Counted from the stretch's first letter, positions 1-8,832 are shown. The stretch: DNA of 64,000 nucleotides from Nitrospira sp. (GCA_025934915.1 JAICWG010000005.1:1-64000), one strand, 5' to 3'. The notes: generated from the letters alone by a model not told the origin. Program-made: numbers and translations.

Positions 1-55
1 CTCTGCTCTCTTTTATCTCTTATCAATTATCTCGCTGAGGTGTCTTGGGAAAATG

Positions 56-79
56 TTACCGGGCTCCTGAGCCCGGTAA
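56..79. terminator. GC-rich hairpin, possible terminator
   Basis: A perfect 10-bp inverted repeat (TTACCGGGCT / AGCCCGGTAA) with a 4-base loop, followed on the + strand by ACCTTTT. It probably ends transcription from a gene to the left of the window, or sits in the leader of the gene at 143. A TATAAT hexamer at 90-95 lies just after it, but I see no convincing -35 box. Confidence 0.45.
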
Positions 80-142
80 ACCTTTTCGATATAATGCGTC
101 GCCACATGTGTTGTAATTGCCTGATGTGGCAAGGAGGTAGAT

Positions 143-1111
143 ATGTCGTACCGCTATAACACCATCGATATCATCGTAGGCGTCGGGATGTGTGCAATTC
201 TCTTTGGAGGACTTCTGTTGTTTCTCGCTGCCAACGGGACCTATCAGGCTGTCCTGCCACAGGCGCTTGCGCTCGAACAATCGTCAGAAATCGGGACCGG
301 CATGAGTGCGCTCCAGCCCGCCATCGGTCACGCTATCGTCGAAAAGATACTCCTCGAACGTCGCAATAACCGAGCCGTGGCTCAATCCGTCTCTGAGTGG
401 AATCGTACGTCGCTTGCATACCTGGAGTTCGCGTCCGGCTCAGGCAGTATGTTGAAATCCGTGATGCGCCACGCTCAAGCCGTGCCGATCGGTCACATGG
501 CGCGCGTGGAAGGTATTAAGGGACGAGCGATCGTCAACTTCACGACTCGCGGCATCCGTCATGATCTCTTGTCGGCCGATCAGTATGGCACCATCTACAA
601 CATGAAGATGATCAGCGCGATCGAAGCTCAAGGACAGCGCCTGCATGACCAATTCGCTTCTACCTGGCAAGCCACACTCGGACACCGCATCGTCGAGGCG
701 GCGCAACACGACTGGTTCCAGGCAGGCGCAATTCAAGAGCGGCTTGGCTCGGCTCTGGTCCAGGTGGTTCGGGCACAAATGAGCTCCGAAGAAGGGCTGG
801 CAGCGCAACAAGAGCAGCTGGCGAGCTTGATATTCGCCGCCGTTCGCAACGAGGTCATAACAGATCGCCCGACGCAGCCAATTGTCGCCGCACCTTCGGT
901 AGTAGCGATGTCTTCAGAAAATATCACCGTGGCTTCTACTGAATCAGCGTCATGGCCGGAGATCCCAATGACCTACTTGATTGCCGCCGGTCTTCTGTTG
1001 ACCGCCGTCTTTTGGGGAGGCCTTTCCATGGCGGCGCAGGGCAGAGAGGCGAAGGCGCTCGCTCAGATGAGACGTGAGGCAGACCGCTGGGCGTTTCGCA
1101 TGGCGGCTTAA
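143..1111 (+). CDS. Membrane-anchored protein of unknown function
   Basis: A 322-residue protein that I do not recognise. An N-terminal membrane segment (about residues 9-30) and a C-terminal one (about 275-298) flank a mostly helical, Gln/Ala-rich region of about 240 residues, which would lie outside the cytoplasm or periplasmic between two anchors. No catalytic motif or Cys-x-x-Cys-His is visible. The start is supported by a strong AAGGAGG site 6-7 bases before the ATG. It is followed after 60 bases by a response regulator gene, so the two may be co-transcribed. The two-anchor layout recalls sensor input modules, but there is no kinase or HAMP-like segment, so this is only a topological resemblance. 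Confidence 0.7.
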   Translation: MSYRYNTIDIIVGVGMCAILFGGLLLFLAANGTYQAVLPQALALEQSSEIGTGMSALQPAIGHAIVEKILLERRNNRAVAQSVSEWNRTSLAYLEFASGSGSMLKSVMRHAQAVPIGHMARVEGIKGRAIVNFTTRGIRHDLLSADQYGTIYNMKMISAIEAQGQRLHDQFASTWQATLGHRIVEAAQHDWFQAGAIQERLGSALVQVVRAQMSSEEGLAAQQEQLASLIFAAVRNEVITDRPTQPIVAAPSVVAMSSENITVASTESASWPEIPMTYLIAAGLLLTAVFWGGLSMAAQGREAKALAQMRREADRWAFRMAA

Positions 1112-1171
1112 GACAAACGTGAATGTTACACCGGTGCTCGACAGAATCAGGAGACACGTCGTTGGGCACCG

Positions 1172-1906
1172 GTGAGTCGGATTCGTATGAAGAGGGGAAT
1201 CTCTACGTCAAATCGCAGCCAGAAGAATCCAACCCATCACGTCGATACTGGAGCAGGATCTCGATCCATCAGACTGCTCATTGTCGAAGCCCAACGGCTG
1301 TTCAGGCAAAGTCTGCGGGTGCTCTTGGAACGGGAACGAGATATCGCTGCCGTGGTGGAAGCAACGGATGCGCGCGAGGCCTATCGACTGGCCATCGAAC
1401 ACAAACCCGACATCGCCTTGCTGGACGTGGATATGCCTGATCTCGACGTAGAATCAGTCACGAAACTCGTCCGCAAACAGCTCCCCAACACGCGAGTGCT
1501 GCTGCTGGCTCGGTATGATGAGGACAGCAGGATTGTCGCAGCCATGCAAGCTGGAGCCTTCGGCTACATCCTGAAGGACACCGATTGTACGGACTTCCTG
1601 CGCATTACCAGAGCCACCATGAAGGGAGAACACATCTTGTCTCCGGTCATGTCCGAACGCTTCGTCCATACCGTTCCCGGTGCGGTGCGGCAAACCCATG
1701 AGGACAACAAGCTTCTGCTTTCCAGTCTGACTGACCGTGAACGAGAGATATTGGCTTGCGCGGCTGTCGGTCGGAGCAACAAGGAAATTGCCGACCAGTT
1801 ATGTGTTTCGATCGATACCGTGAAAACACATCTGCATCATATTTATCAAAAACTCTCCGTCGACGGACGTGTCGAGGCCATTCTCACCTATCTCAAGGCT
1901 CAGTGA
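1172..1906 (+). CDS. NarL/LuxR-family response regulator with divergent receiver
   Basis: The protein has 244 residues. An N-terminal tail (1-33) is followed by a receiver domain (about 34-150) and a LuxR-type helix-turn-helix (about 178-240, with the sequence LTDREREIL and the recognition-helix segment SNKEIADQL). The phospho-acceptor Asp85 (LLDVDMP) and the conserved Lys135 (YILKD) are present. The acidic pair that normally follows the first strand (VDDH) reads VEAQ, so one of the two Mg2+-binding acids (Glu39-Ala40) is missing. It probably binds DNA as a dimer and controls nearby or distant genes; phosphorylation may be weak or unnecessary. A GTG at 1172 is taken as start; an in-frame ATG at 1187 is an alternative. 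No cognate kinase is adjacent. Confidence 0.85.
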   Translation: MSRIRMKRGISTSNRSQKNPTHHVDTGAGSRSIRLLIVEAQRLFRQSLRVLLERERDIAAVVEATDAREAYRLAIEHKPDIALLDVDMPDLDVESVTKLVRKQLPNTRVLLLARYDEDSRIVAAMQAGAFGYILKDTDCTDFLRITRATMKGEHILSPVMSERFVHTVPGAVRQTHEDNKLLLSSLTDREREILACAAVGRSNKEIADQLCVSIDTVKTHLHHIYQKLSVDGRVEAILTYLKAQ

Positions 1907-1933
1907 TCTCTTCTCAAGGCTCAGTGATCTCTT
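1892..1933 (+). repeat. 21-bp tandem duplication across the stop codon
   Basis: Two identical head-to-tail 21-base copies (CTCAAGGCTCAGTGATCTCTT), 1892-1912 and 1913-1933. The response-regulator stop TGA lies in the first copy, so the second is untranslated. This looks like a recent slippage duplication. Confidence 0.9.
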
Positions 1934-2089
1934 TTTAGCCGACACTCACTCAATCGGTGTAGGCCGCAATTCACTCTTGTAGGCGATAGCCCCGAAGCGG
2001 TCTACCTCTTAACATGAAGACAAATGCTGAGGTTGGTTCAGACGCCCCTACTCGTAAATAATGTTTATTCAATCAAGGAGGTGACGGCT

Positions 2090-2209
2090 ATGCGTCAGCT
2101 ACATGTCATGGATGAGCTAAAGTCCGAGCCAGCATGGGCGTTCTTGTATGCAGCGTTCTTTATCGGGATCGTGGTCTTCGCACTTCTGTCCGGCGGTTTC
2201 ATGGGATGA
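2090..2209 (+). CDS. Small single-pass membrane protein
   Basis: A 39-residue ORF preceded by a near-perfect AAGGAGGTGA ribosome binding site 5 bases before its ATG. The first 15 residues are polar (MRQLHVMDELKSEPAW), followed by one hydrophobic helix (about 16-34) ending in GGFMG. The very strong initiation site and clean one-helix topology make it likely to be real. Function is unknown; proteins of this kind often attach to larger membrane complexes, but nothing here shows which. It stands alone, about 180 bases after the response regulator and before a hairpin at 2280. Confidence 0.65.
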   Translation: MRQLHVMDELKSEPAWAFLYAAFFIGIVVFALLSGGFMG

Positions 2210-2279
2210 TCGGTCTATGGACGATTGCCGCAGCTGGAGTGTGACGAAGTAAGCGCTTACCGTCGAGGCGGAAATGCCT

Positions 2280-2311
2280 GCCGGAGCCGTCTAGCAGCGG
2301 CTCCGGCTATT
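2280..2311 (+). terminator. Hairpin terminator candidate
   Basis: A perfect 10-bp stem (GCCGGAGCCG / CGGCTCCGGC, 2280-2289 and 2298-2307) with an 8-base loop, followed by TATTCATT. It is positioned to end the transcript of the small membrane protein. The T-tract is weak. Confidence 0.6.
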
Positions 2312-2574
2312 CATTGTCACGTTATCAGACTCTCAGTTTCTTACCAGGCAGCTTTCCTCGTTCGCAATCCACAGCGCCATGTGATACACTCATGCCACAG
2401 GAATTCTGATCTTGGCGCTTATCCCTTCCTTGTTCTGTTCATGCGCGATTGAATTGATCAGTCTAGGGTGACGCCGTTAGGCAAGAGTCTTTTGTCAGAC
2501 GTCAAGCCCTGTAGCGAGATGCCTTGCCTTCACGCTAAGAGAACCAACCACGTGACTGGTCACACAGGGAGTGA
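2312..2574. other. Intergenic stretch, nothing recognised
   Basis: I see no ORF with a ribosome binding site, no RNA gene and no repeat here. It presumably holds the promoter of the gene at 2575. Confidence 0.5.
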
Positions 2575-2946
2575 ATGTTTATGAGTACCACAAAGCATAA
2601 TCCACCGCCACCTGCGGGCCGTTGGGTCCGTATCCCAGATGGCACGAAGGTACGACATCGTTCGGAGGCCTATGACGGTGTCATCGATGGCTTGACAGAG
2701 ATCGTATCCGGCTCGGAGCGCAACCCTGACGGAAAAACACAATATCGCATAAACGTAGGCGACAATGCGCGATTGCTCGTCTCGGAGGATCACCTCAATA
2801 TTTTGCTCGACAACAAAAATTTGGTTCTGCTCGCTCGCGAATCCGAACTGTATCGTCGGAACGTCACCGACCGACTACGGGCGGTATTTGCGGAAGATCG
2901 ATTCGTGACGATCGGCAACAAGGAACCGCCATCGCCGAACAAGTAG
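2575..2946 (+). CDS. Hypothetical protein, 123 residues
   Basis: A soluble protein I do not recognise. Residues 12-75 (beginning PPAGRWVRIPDGTKVRH) are rich in beta-strand patterns and Gly/Asp turns and read like a small barrel domain, such as an SH3-like or KOW-like fold. The remainder is a helical tail (SELYRRNVTDRLRAVF). An AGGGAG site precedes the ATG at 2575; a second in-frame ATG at 2581 is also possible. It is the first of three short same-strand genes up to 3504 that may form a unit. No signal peptide or membrane segment is present. Confidence 0.65.
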   Translation: MFMSTTKHNPPPPAGRWVRIPDGTKVRHRSEAYDGVIDGLTEIVSGSERNPDGKTQYRINVGDNARLLVSEDHLNILLDNKNLVLLARESELYRRNVTDRLRAVFAEDRFVTIGNKEPPSPNK

Positions 2947-3009
2947 ATGTCGTTTGAAGGCAGATTCTGCCGCGTATAGGTCAAATGAAAACTTTGAATC
3001 GGAGAAGCG

Positions 3010-3279
3010 ATGAATACATCATGGGGGACCAAAGCCTCGCACCGACGGAAGCGGGCCATTCGTAGAACGAAGGTCCGCTGGGATCTGCTCGGGCTACAGG
3101 ATCCGGAACAGACGACGTCGACAACGTCGATAGACGATATTCGCCGACAGATCATCTCAGCGGCAAGCCAGGGTCTGAGCCCTGATACACTATCCCGTTC
3201 TCATGCAAAGGATGGACGTCCAAAACCGCGTCCCAAGGCATCGGTGGCCACGCGCAAGCGTGGTGCCGCTTCACAGTAG
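3010..3279 (+). CDS. Small basic hypothetical protein
   Basis: An 89-residue, Arg/Lys-rich protein: a basic N-terminus (KASHRRKRAIRRTKVRWDLL), a middle part with an amphipathic segment (SIDDIRRQIISAASQGLS), and a Pro/Lys/Arg tail. A GGAGAAG site precedes the ATG. The composition suggests nucleic-acid or ribosome association, but no family is recognised. It lies 63 bases after the gene at 2575 and 39 bases before the next small ORF. Confidence 0.6.
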   Translation: MNTSWGTKASHRRKRAIRRTKVRWDLLGLQDPEQTTSTTSIDDIRRQIISAASQGLSPDTLSRSHAKDGRPKPRPKASVATRKRGAASQ

Positions 3280-3318
3280 GACCTTACCTAGGTGCCTTGC
3301 ACCTGAAAGGAGGGCATC

Positions 3319-3504
3319 ATCGCAGGAACAGGTAAAACCACAAGCGCTAAGCGAGACCGTGAGAAAGCGCTTCGGCAAAAACAACGCGACAAAGAAGAAC
3401 GTCGTGCACAGCGGAAGGCCACCAAGGTCAAACGGCCGACACAAGAAGGGGAAGACCCTGACCTCGCCGGCTTGCAATGGGGTCCACAACCCCCACTCTT
3501 TTGA
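3319..3504 (+). CDS. Small charged coiled-coil protein with ATC start
   Basis: A 61-residue reading frame beginning (M)AGTGKTTSAKRDREKAL and ending LQWGPQPPLF. It forms a highly charged helix of Lys/Arg/Glu/Gln repeats (about residues 9-45) followed by an acidic/hydrophobic tail. The frame is closed upstream by TGA at 3304-3306 and contains no ATG, GTG or TTG before the charged body; the only plausible initiators are the two ATC codons at 3316 and 3319. A strong AAGGAGG site (3307-3313) lies 5 bases before the second ATC. I infer non-canonical initiation at 3319, or an ATG-to-ATC sequence error. It ends 48 bases before the convergent acyl-CoA ligase gene. Function unknown. Confidence 0.6.
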   Translation: MAGTGKTTSAKRDREKALRQKQRDKEERRAQRKATKVKRPTQEGEDPDLAGLQWGPQPPLF

Positions 3505-3551
3505 TCAGCATCACCGGTTGCGTCTATTCGCTCGTGATTCGCCTCTCTGTT

Positions 3552-5279
3552 CTATATCGGCTCTGCGTCCCTAAATCGACGATTGCGGTAGACCGCCAAT
3601 GTGGAAGCGAGGGCGGCTTTCAACTCCAGGCGCTTGGGCTTGCCGGTTGAGGTACAAGGCACTTCTTCTCCAAATCGAATAATCTTTGGACATTTCGAGA
3701 ACGGAAGCCATTGACGACAATGCGCAAGTAATTCGGCTTTGGTGGGAGGAGGGACTCCCTCGCGCAGCACCACATAAGCGGCGATTTCCTCCCCGTAGTA
3801 GCGATGTTCGAACGGTACGGCCATCGCGAATCGGACGAGAGGATGACGCCTCAACACCTCATCGATTTCCAGCGGAGCAATGTTGACACCGCCTCGAATA
3901 ATCAATTCCTTGAAGCGACCCGAAATGAAAAAAAATGGTCGCCCCGGCTTATCCTGAACGTAAAAACCCTCGTCTCCAGAACGAAACCAACCCCGTTGAA
4001 ATGCCGCATTATTGGCATCGTCCTGCTTGAAGTAGCCGATACATACAGTCCCGCCGCGGATGCATATTTCTCCTCTCGCCATTTCGGGCAGCGGTCGTCC
4101 ATCATCGTCCAGAATTGCCATTTGGTTATGTCGCAGCGGGACTCCGATCGAAGGGAACTCGTAATCTCTGAGCCAGTGACGATGCTCATCGCGTGACAAG
4201 TCATTCGGCAGAAAACACGAATAACAGGTCGCTTCAGACAAGCCGTAGCCGTGACAGATCGGAAACCTGAATCGGTCTTCGAACCGCATCGCGGTGTCTT
4301 TGAGCAAGGGACCCGCACCACACATGAATCCGCCAAATCCATCCAGCATATAGGCTCCCACATCTTCGTTTGCGTCGAGAAGAAATTCGAGTAGAGTCGG
4401 TACCACACTGACGCAGGTCACTCGCTCTTCGTGTAGTCGTCGCCAGAACGTCGCGCTCTTGAACTTGCGATTCAGGACAATGCTGCCTCTGCAATAAAAG
4501 GGAGTGATCAGAGTGACGACGATCCCGTTCACGTGATGAATCGGGAGCACGCACATCAGGCGGGCGTCCGCGCCAAACCGATGCCACTCGGTGATCGCAT
4601 CGGCATCAAGGAGCAAATTCCCCACGGTGAGAACCACGCCTTTGGATAGACCGGTGGTTCCGGACGTATAGACGATGAGCGCTTCGTCGTCCATACTGGA
4701 CGTATAAGAGGCTGTGCCCCAGGAAGAGAAGGACGCCGCTATATTAGCTTTCGCCCTGTGCTTCGGGCCTTCTACAAAACCGTCATTATCCAACGCAATG
4801 ACATGACGTAAGGCCGGAAGTTCACGTTGAAGATCCTTCATCTCTTCGAGAAGGCTGTGCCAACAACAGACGGCTGAGGCCTCGGAATGTTCTAGGATAA
4901 AGCGTTTCTTATTCGTGGACTCTTCGATGTTGATCGGGACAATCGTGATACCCGATATCCATGCCGCAAAGTACAACACCACAGTGACATCATGATTGAA
5001 GAGAATCGTCGCCAAACGGTCCCCTGCTCTTAAGCCAACCCGATCATGCAAGAACGCAGCAACCGATTGGACGACTGTCCCAAATTCTCCGTAACTGTAG
5101 ACATAGCGGACAGCCCGATCATCGTCGCAATAGGTCAACAATGTCCGGTTGACTAGGTCGCGATCATAGACGCGGGATTTGAAGAAGTCCGCGAATGAGC
5201 TCCATGGAAGTGGAGGACAGAGTCCTTCGACTTTCCGTGCCTGCGCGATATGGTCAGGTACGGCGATCAAGTGGGACAT
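3552..5279 (-). CDS. AMP-forming acyl-CoA synthetase (ligase)
   Basis: A 575-residue member of the ANL superfamily, which activates a carboxylic acid to acyl-AMP and then acyl-CoA. The phosphate-binding loop YTSGTTGLSKGV, the adenine motif GYGLSEAT, the hinge region (SGRFKELIIRGG) and the C-terminal catalytic lysine motif (TSTGKPKR) are all present, so the enzyme should be active. It is the last gene of the minus-strand block and overlaps prpC by 26 bases; a GAGGGA site precedes its ATG. Next to the methylcitrate genes, a propionyl-CoA or other short/branched acyl-CoA synthetase role is reasonable, but the sequence resembles medium/long-chain ligases as much, so the substrate is open. Confidence 0.85.
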   Translation of the reverse strand: MSHLIAVPDHIAQARKVEGLCPPLPWSSFADFFKSRVYDRDLVNRTLLTYCDDDRAVRYVYSYGEFGTVVQSVAAFLHDRVGLRAGDRLATILFNHDVTVVLYFAAWISGITIVPINIEESTNKKRFILEHSEASAVCCWHSLLEEMKDLQRELPALRHVIALDNDGFVEGPKHRAKANIAASFSSWGTASYTSSMDDEALIVYTSGTTGLSKGVVLTVGNLLLDADAITEWHRFGADARLMCVLPIHHVNGIVVTLITPFYCRGSIVLNRKFKSATFWRRLHEERVTCVSVVPTLLEFLLDANEDVGAYMLDGFGGFMCGAGPLLKDTAMRFEDRFRFPICHGYGLSEATCYSCFLPNDLSRDEHRHWLRDYEFPSIGVPLRHNQMAILDDDGRPLPEMARGEICIRGGTVCIGYFKQDDANNAAFQRGWFRSGDEGFYVQDKPGRPFFFISGRFKELIIRGGVNIAPLEIDEVLRRHPLVRFAMAVPFEHRYYGEEIAAYVVLREGVPPPTKAELLAHCRQWLPFSKCPKIIRFGEEVPCTSTGKPKRLELKAALASTLAVYRNRRFRDAEPI

Positions 5280-6432
5280 ATTCCCTCTTCGGCGGTCCCG
5301 TGTAGAGCGCGCGCGGTCTCATCAACCGGTTGTGATCTTGTTGTTCGATGACATGAGCGCACCATCCGGCAATGCGCGAGCAAACAAACAGCGGTGTGTA
5401 AAGAACACGAGGAATCCCCATCAGGAGATAGGCGACCGCCGTATAGAAATCCAGGTTGGGATGGAGACCTTTCTCCTGCTCCATGACATGGTCGACAGTC
5501 GTGGCAATCTCGTACCATCGGTGATCGCCGCAAATCCGACTCAACGATTCGGCATGCCGTTGAATGATGACTGATCGAGCGTCGCCTTTCTTGAGCACGC
5601 GGTGACCGAAACCCATAATCCGGTGTTTCTTCGCGAGTGCCTCTCGTACCCACATTTCGGCCCGTTCACGGCTACCGATATCGAGAAACATTTCGGCCAC
5701 AGCTTCGTTGGCCCCGCCATGGAGCGGCCCCTTGAGCGCCCCGATCGCCGAGGTAATGGCCGAGTACAGATCCGTCATCGTCGAGGCCGTGACACGGGCG
5801 GCGAACGTAGACGCATTGAATTCGTGTTCCGCATACAACGTGAGGGAGACGTCCAGAACCCGAGCCATGGCTTTCGCCTGGTCATCCTCCATCCGACCGG
5901 TGAGGAGATAAAGCAGGTTTTCAGCGACGCTCAGGTTTTCTCGTGGTCGAACCCGAGGCTTGCCGTTCATAAGCCGATAAGAAGTCGCAATCACCAGCGG
6001 GAGTTGCGCCAACAGCCGAACCGATTTCCGAACGTTCGCATCGTGCGAATGATCGGCTGCATCCGCATCAGCCATGCCCAACAGCGAGACACCCGTTCGG
6101 ACGATGTCCATCGGGTGGGCACTGGAAGGCACCGCGCCGAGGAATACTTCGAGCAGACGAGGGAGCACAGCGTTGTCAACAAGGTCTGCTGAGAACTCTG
6201 TTAACTCTTTTTGATTCGGCAGATGGCCGAACAACAGCAGATAGGCGATCTCCTCAAACATGCTGTGCTCAGCCAAATCACGGATCGGATAGCCTCGATA
6301 GAGGAGACCGGCCTCTCCTTCATCGACGAGGCAGAGAGCCGATTCTCCGGCGATCACTCCCTCAAGGCCGGGGTGATATGCAGGATGGTCCTTCACCTGA
6401 GTCGCGAGAGACGCATTCATGACGATGCTCAT
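5254..6432 (-). CDS. prpC: 2-methylcitrate synthase / citrate synthase family
   Basis: A 392-residue citrate-synthase fold enzyme. The conserved catalytic His regions are visible: GPLHGGANEAV (first His), MGFGHRVLK (second His) and the LHPNLDFYTA segment carrying the catalytic Asp. N-terminal GLEGVIAGESAL is typical of the bacterial short type-I/methylcitrate synthase group. It would condense propionyl-CoA with oxaloacetate. The direct neighbours prpB and prpD fix the methylcitrate-cycle reading; the fold alone cannot exclude plain citrate synthase. A GGGAGGATGT site precedes the ATG, and 22 bases separate it from prpB. Confidence 0.88.
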   Translation of the reverse strand: MSIVMNASLATQVKDHPAYHPGLEGVIAGESALCLVDEGEAGLLYRGYPIRDLAEHSMFEEIAYLLLFGHLPNQKELTEFSADLVDNAVLPRLLEVFLGAVPSSAHPMDIVRTGVSLLGMADADAADHSHDANVRKSVRLLAQLPLVIATSYRLMNGKPRVRPRENLSVAENLLYLLTGRMEDDQAKAMARVLDVSLTLYAEHEFNASTFAARVTASTMTDLYSAITSAIGALKGPLHGGANEAVAEMFLDIGSRERAEMWVREALAKKHRIMGFGHRVLKKGDARSVIIQRHAESLSRICGDHRWYEIATTVDHVMEQEKGLHPNLDFYTAVAYLLMGIPRVLYTPLFVCSRIAGWCAHVIEQQDHNRLMRPRALYTGPPKREYVPLDRRT

Positions 6433-6454
6433 ACATCCTCCCTTCCCGGTACGC

Positions 6455-7327
6455 TCAGGAATCGGTGTACCGGAGCAGACTGTACAGTTCTCGCCGCGTC
6501 ATCATGCGATGAAGCCAGTCCTTCTGAGACCCGAACAGCTTCAGTTCAGCCAGCAACCTATCAATGGCTTGCAAGGACGTCCGCAACCCCGTCACAGGAA
6601 AGAGCACGCCGCGATACCCTAGCTTCTCGAATTCCGCGACGCGCAACAGCGGTGTTTTCCCGAATTCCGTCATATTGGCGATCAATGGAACGGTAACTGC
6701 CCGTTGATGGATTTCGTGGGCAAAGATTCGAAACTCTTCCGCTGACTCCAGAGCCTCAGGAAACAGCGCGTCCGCACCAGCCTCCACATAGGTCGCGGCA
6801 CGTTGAACAGCCGCCTTCAGCCCCTCCACGCCGCGGGCGTCGGTGCGGGCAATGATCATGAAATCTCGATCGTTTTTCGCATGTACAGCCGCCTCTATTT
6901 TGGCTGTCATTTCTTCTACAGACACCAAACTTTTCCCCGAAAGATGGCCGCACTTCTTGGTCGTTTCTTGATCTTCGATCTGCATGCCCGCGAGATCATT
7001 CTCCTCGAACACCCTCACTGCCTCGGCGACTGATGGCGGACCGCCATATCCTGTGTCGGCATCGACAATGGTCGGGATCGAGACCGAACGGGCAATTCTT
7101 TCCGCCTCCGTCGCCATATCACTGAGCGTCAGAAGCCCAATATCCTGCAGACCACGGCAAGCGGATATCGCGGCGCCTGAGACATACGCGATTTCGTAGC
7201 CAGCTCGTTCGATCTGCATCGCGACCAGCGCGTTGAATGCTCCAGGAATAGCGAGAGTGCGTGTGGCCAACAATTCGCGCAAGCGAGATGTCTTCGTGGA
7301 TCTCTTTCCCTCTATCATTGTCGCCAC
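6455..7327 (-). CDS. prpB: 2-methylisocitrate lyase
   Basis: A phosphoenolpyruvate mutase / isocitrate lyase superfamily enzyme of about 290 residues that splits 2-methylisocitrate into pyruvate and succinate. The signature KKCGHLSGK holds the catalytic Cys. The substrate and Mg2+ site is seen in VDADTGYGGP and MQIEDQ. An AGGAGA site supports a GTG start at 7327; the ATG at 7318 is an alternative, and a longer TTG start at 7339 lies inside that site. It is followed by prpC and preceded at 15 bases by prpD, so the three form one transcriptional unit. Confidence 0.88.
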   Translation of the reverse strand: MATMIEGKRSTKTSRLRELLATRTLAIPGAFNALVAMQIERAGYEIAYVSGAAISACRGLQDIGLLTLSDMATEAERIARSVSIPTIVDADTGYGGPPSVAEAVRVFEENDLAGMQIEDQETTKKCGHLSGKSLVSVEEMTAKIEAAVHAKNDRDFMIIARTDARGVEGLKAAVQRAATYVEAGADALFPEALESAEEFRIFAHEIHQRAVTVPLIANMTEFGKTPLLRVAEFEKLGYRGVLFPVTGLRTSLQAIDRLLAELKLFGSQKDWLHRMMTRRELYSLLRYTDS

Positions 7328-7341
7328 GCTTCTCCTCAACC

Positions 7342-8832
7342 TTACACTCGGCCTCGGCCTTTCACGTTCAGCAGCGGCATGAGTGTGCCGATGTCCTTGA
7401 CCCGATCAAGGCTCCACACGAATTCGATAAGCTTGTCGATGCGAGGACGATTCAGCCGGGCGCCGACTAACCGACGAAACTTTGCCTCCAGATCACGATC
7501 CGACATCGGATTGCCGGGATGTCCTACCGGCACGTCGACTTGACTCATGTAGGTTTTCTGCGCCTCGGTCTTGATTGTGATCCTGGTCGGCATGGTCTTG
7601 GGGTAGCGTCCCATGAAATCGGACTGTTGCACGACACGGATCTTCTTCATCAGACTCCGCACGGCTGGATCGTGCAATCGTTTCCGGCCGAATGACTGCA
7701 GTGTTACGTGACCGTAGAGCAATGCCGTTGCGACGCAATAGGGGAAGCTATGATCAGCCGTCTCTCTCGTGGCCGGCTGCCATTTTTCAGGATCGCACCC
7801 GATGATTTCGATGGCCACGGCATAACTCCCGATCTCAACATCCACGACATGGTCGACAGCATGAGATCCTTCTGCTTTCATCAGTTCATTGCGAAGCGCC
7901 AACGCCGCCTCGACCGCAGTCTGCGCGTGATACTCGACTGGGTAATGTTTGATATAGGTGTCCAAGATCTTGAACTGAGGATACTGGCTCGCGGGGGCAG
8001 ACTCCTTTCCGTTGGGGTCTGTCTCCTTCAGAATAGGACAGGCACCGGCCTCCGTCCGGAGCCAGTCCCTCGGCCCCTGTCCCCGTTCTGCAGCGAATGG
8101 CGCCAGCTCCAGTGGTCCCGAAACCAGTTTCATGAAACCCTTTTCACCTTCGAAGATAGGCGACGGTCCTGTCATAGCCAGCTGCGCCAGCATGGCAGCG
8201 AACACACTGTTGCGTGCGGCGTTCGAAAAGGCGCAGGCTTTCCACATGGACAGATCCCCGACCCGCGTCTGCCGAAGAGCCATATTCGCAATGCCGGCCA
8301 GATTGATTGCCTGCACCGTCTGTGCATTGGAAAGTTTCATGAGCTTGGCGGCACCGAGGACAGAAGAGAAGAGGCCGTAGGTCACATGGTCCCAACCGCG
8401 TGGGCGTAGCGCCGCAGCGTCACAGAGACGACACTGGATTTCATAGGCGAGCGCGATGGCTTCCATCACGCATTTACCGGACGCGTGGACAGCCTCGCCG
8501 ACCGCAAGAATGGCGGGAATATTATCGGAAGGGTGTGCCGGTTCTTTCGAAAGATAGGTATCGTTGAAATCAAGATACCGGACCAGTCCGCCGTTTGCGA
8601 AGGTCGCAAGATCGGGCAGGGTTTTGTGACCGGTGCCCCACAGCGTAGCGCCCTGCGGCACCTTGACGGTCTGGGCAATCAGGCGGGCGACTCGACAGGG
8701 CGGTGCATTCCACGCTCCGAGTGCGCAGCCAAGACTGTCGAGCGTGCGCCGTTTGACTTCGCGCGCAACGGTATCCGGTAAATCACCGTAGCGCAACGCT
8801 TGGCAATACCGAGCGAGGCGATCTGCGAGCAT
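7342..8832 (-). CDS. prpD: 2-methylcitrate dehydratase (MmgE/PrpD family)
   Basis: A 496-residue protein of full PrpD length, an iron-independent dehydratase of 2-methylcitrate. Family hallmarks are the N-terminal RTLDSLGCALGA helix, the glycine-rich LNDTYL-like segment (FNDTYLSKEPAHPSDNIPA) and KILDTYIKHYPVEYHAQ. It supplies 2-methyl-cis-aconitate; conversion to methylisocitrate would need an aconitase not present in this window. It is upstream of prpB in the same operon. The 60 bases before it separate it from an enoyl-CoA hydratase on the same strand. Confidence 0.88.
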   Translation of the reverse strand: MLADRLARYCQALRYGDLPDTVAREVKRRTLDSLGCALGAWNAPPCRVARLIAQTVKVPQGATLWGTGHKTLPDLATFANGGLVRYLDFNDTYLSKEPAHPSDNIPAILAVGEAVHASGKCVMEAIALAYEIQCRLCDAAALRPRGWDHVTYGLFSSVLGAAKLMKLSNAQTVQAINLAGIANMALRQTRVGDLSMWKACAFSNAARNSVFAAMLAQLAMTGPSPIFEGEKGFMKLVSGPLELAPFAAERGQGPRDWLRTEAGACPILKETDPNGKESAPASQYPQFKILDTYIKHYPVEYHAQTAVEAALALRNELMKAEGSHAVDHVVDVEIGSYAVAIEIIGCDPEKWQPATRETADHSFPYCVATALLYGHVTLQSFGRKRLHDPAVRSLMKKIRVVQQSDFMGRYPKTMPTRITIKTEAQKTYMSQVDVPVGHPGNPMSDRDLEAKFRRLVGARLNRPRIDKLIEFVWSLDRVKDIGTLMPLLNVKGRGRV

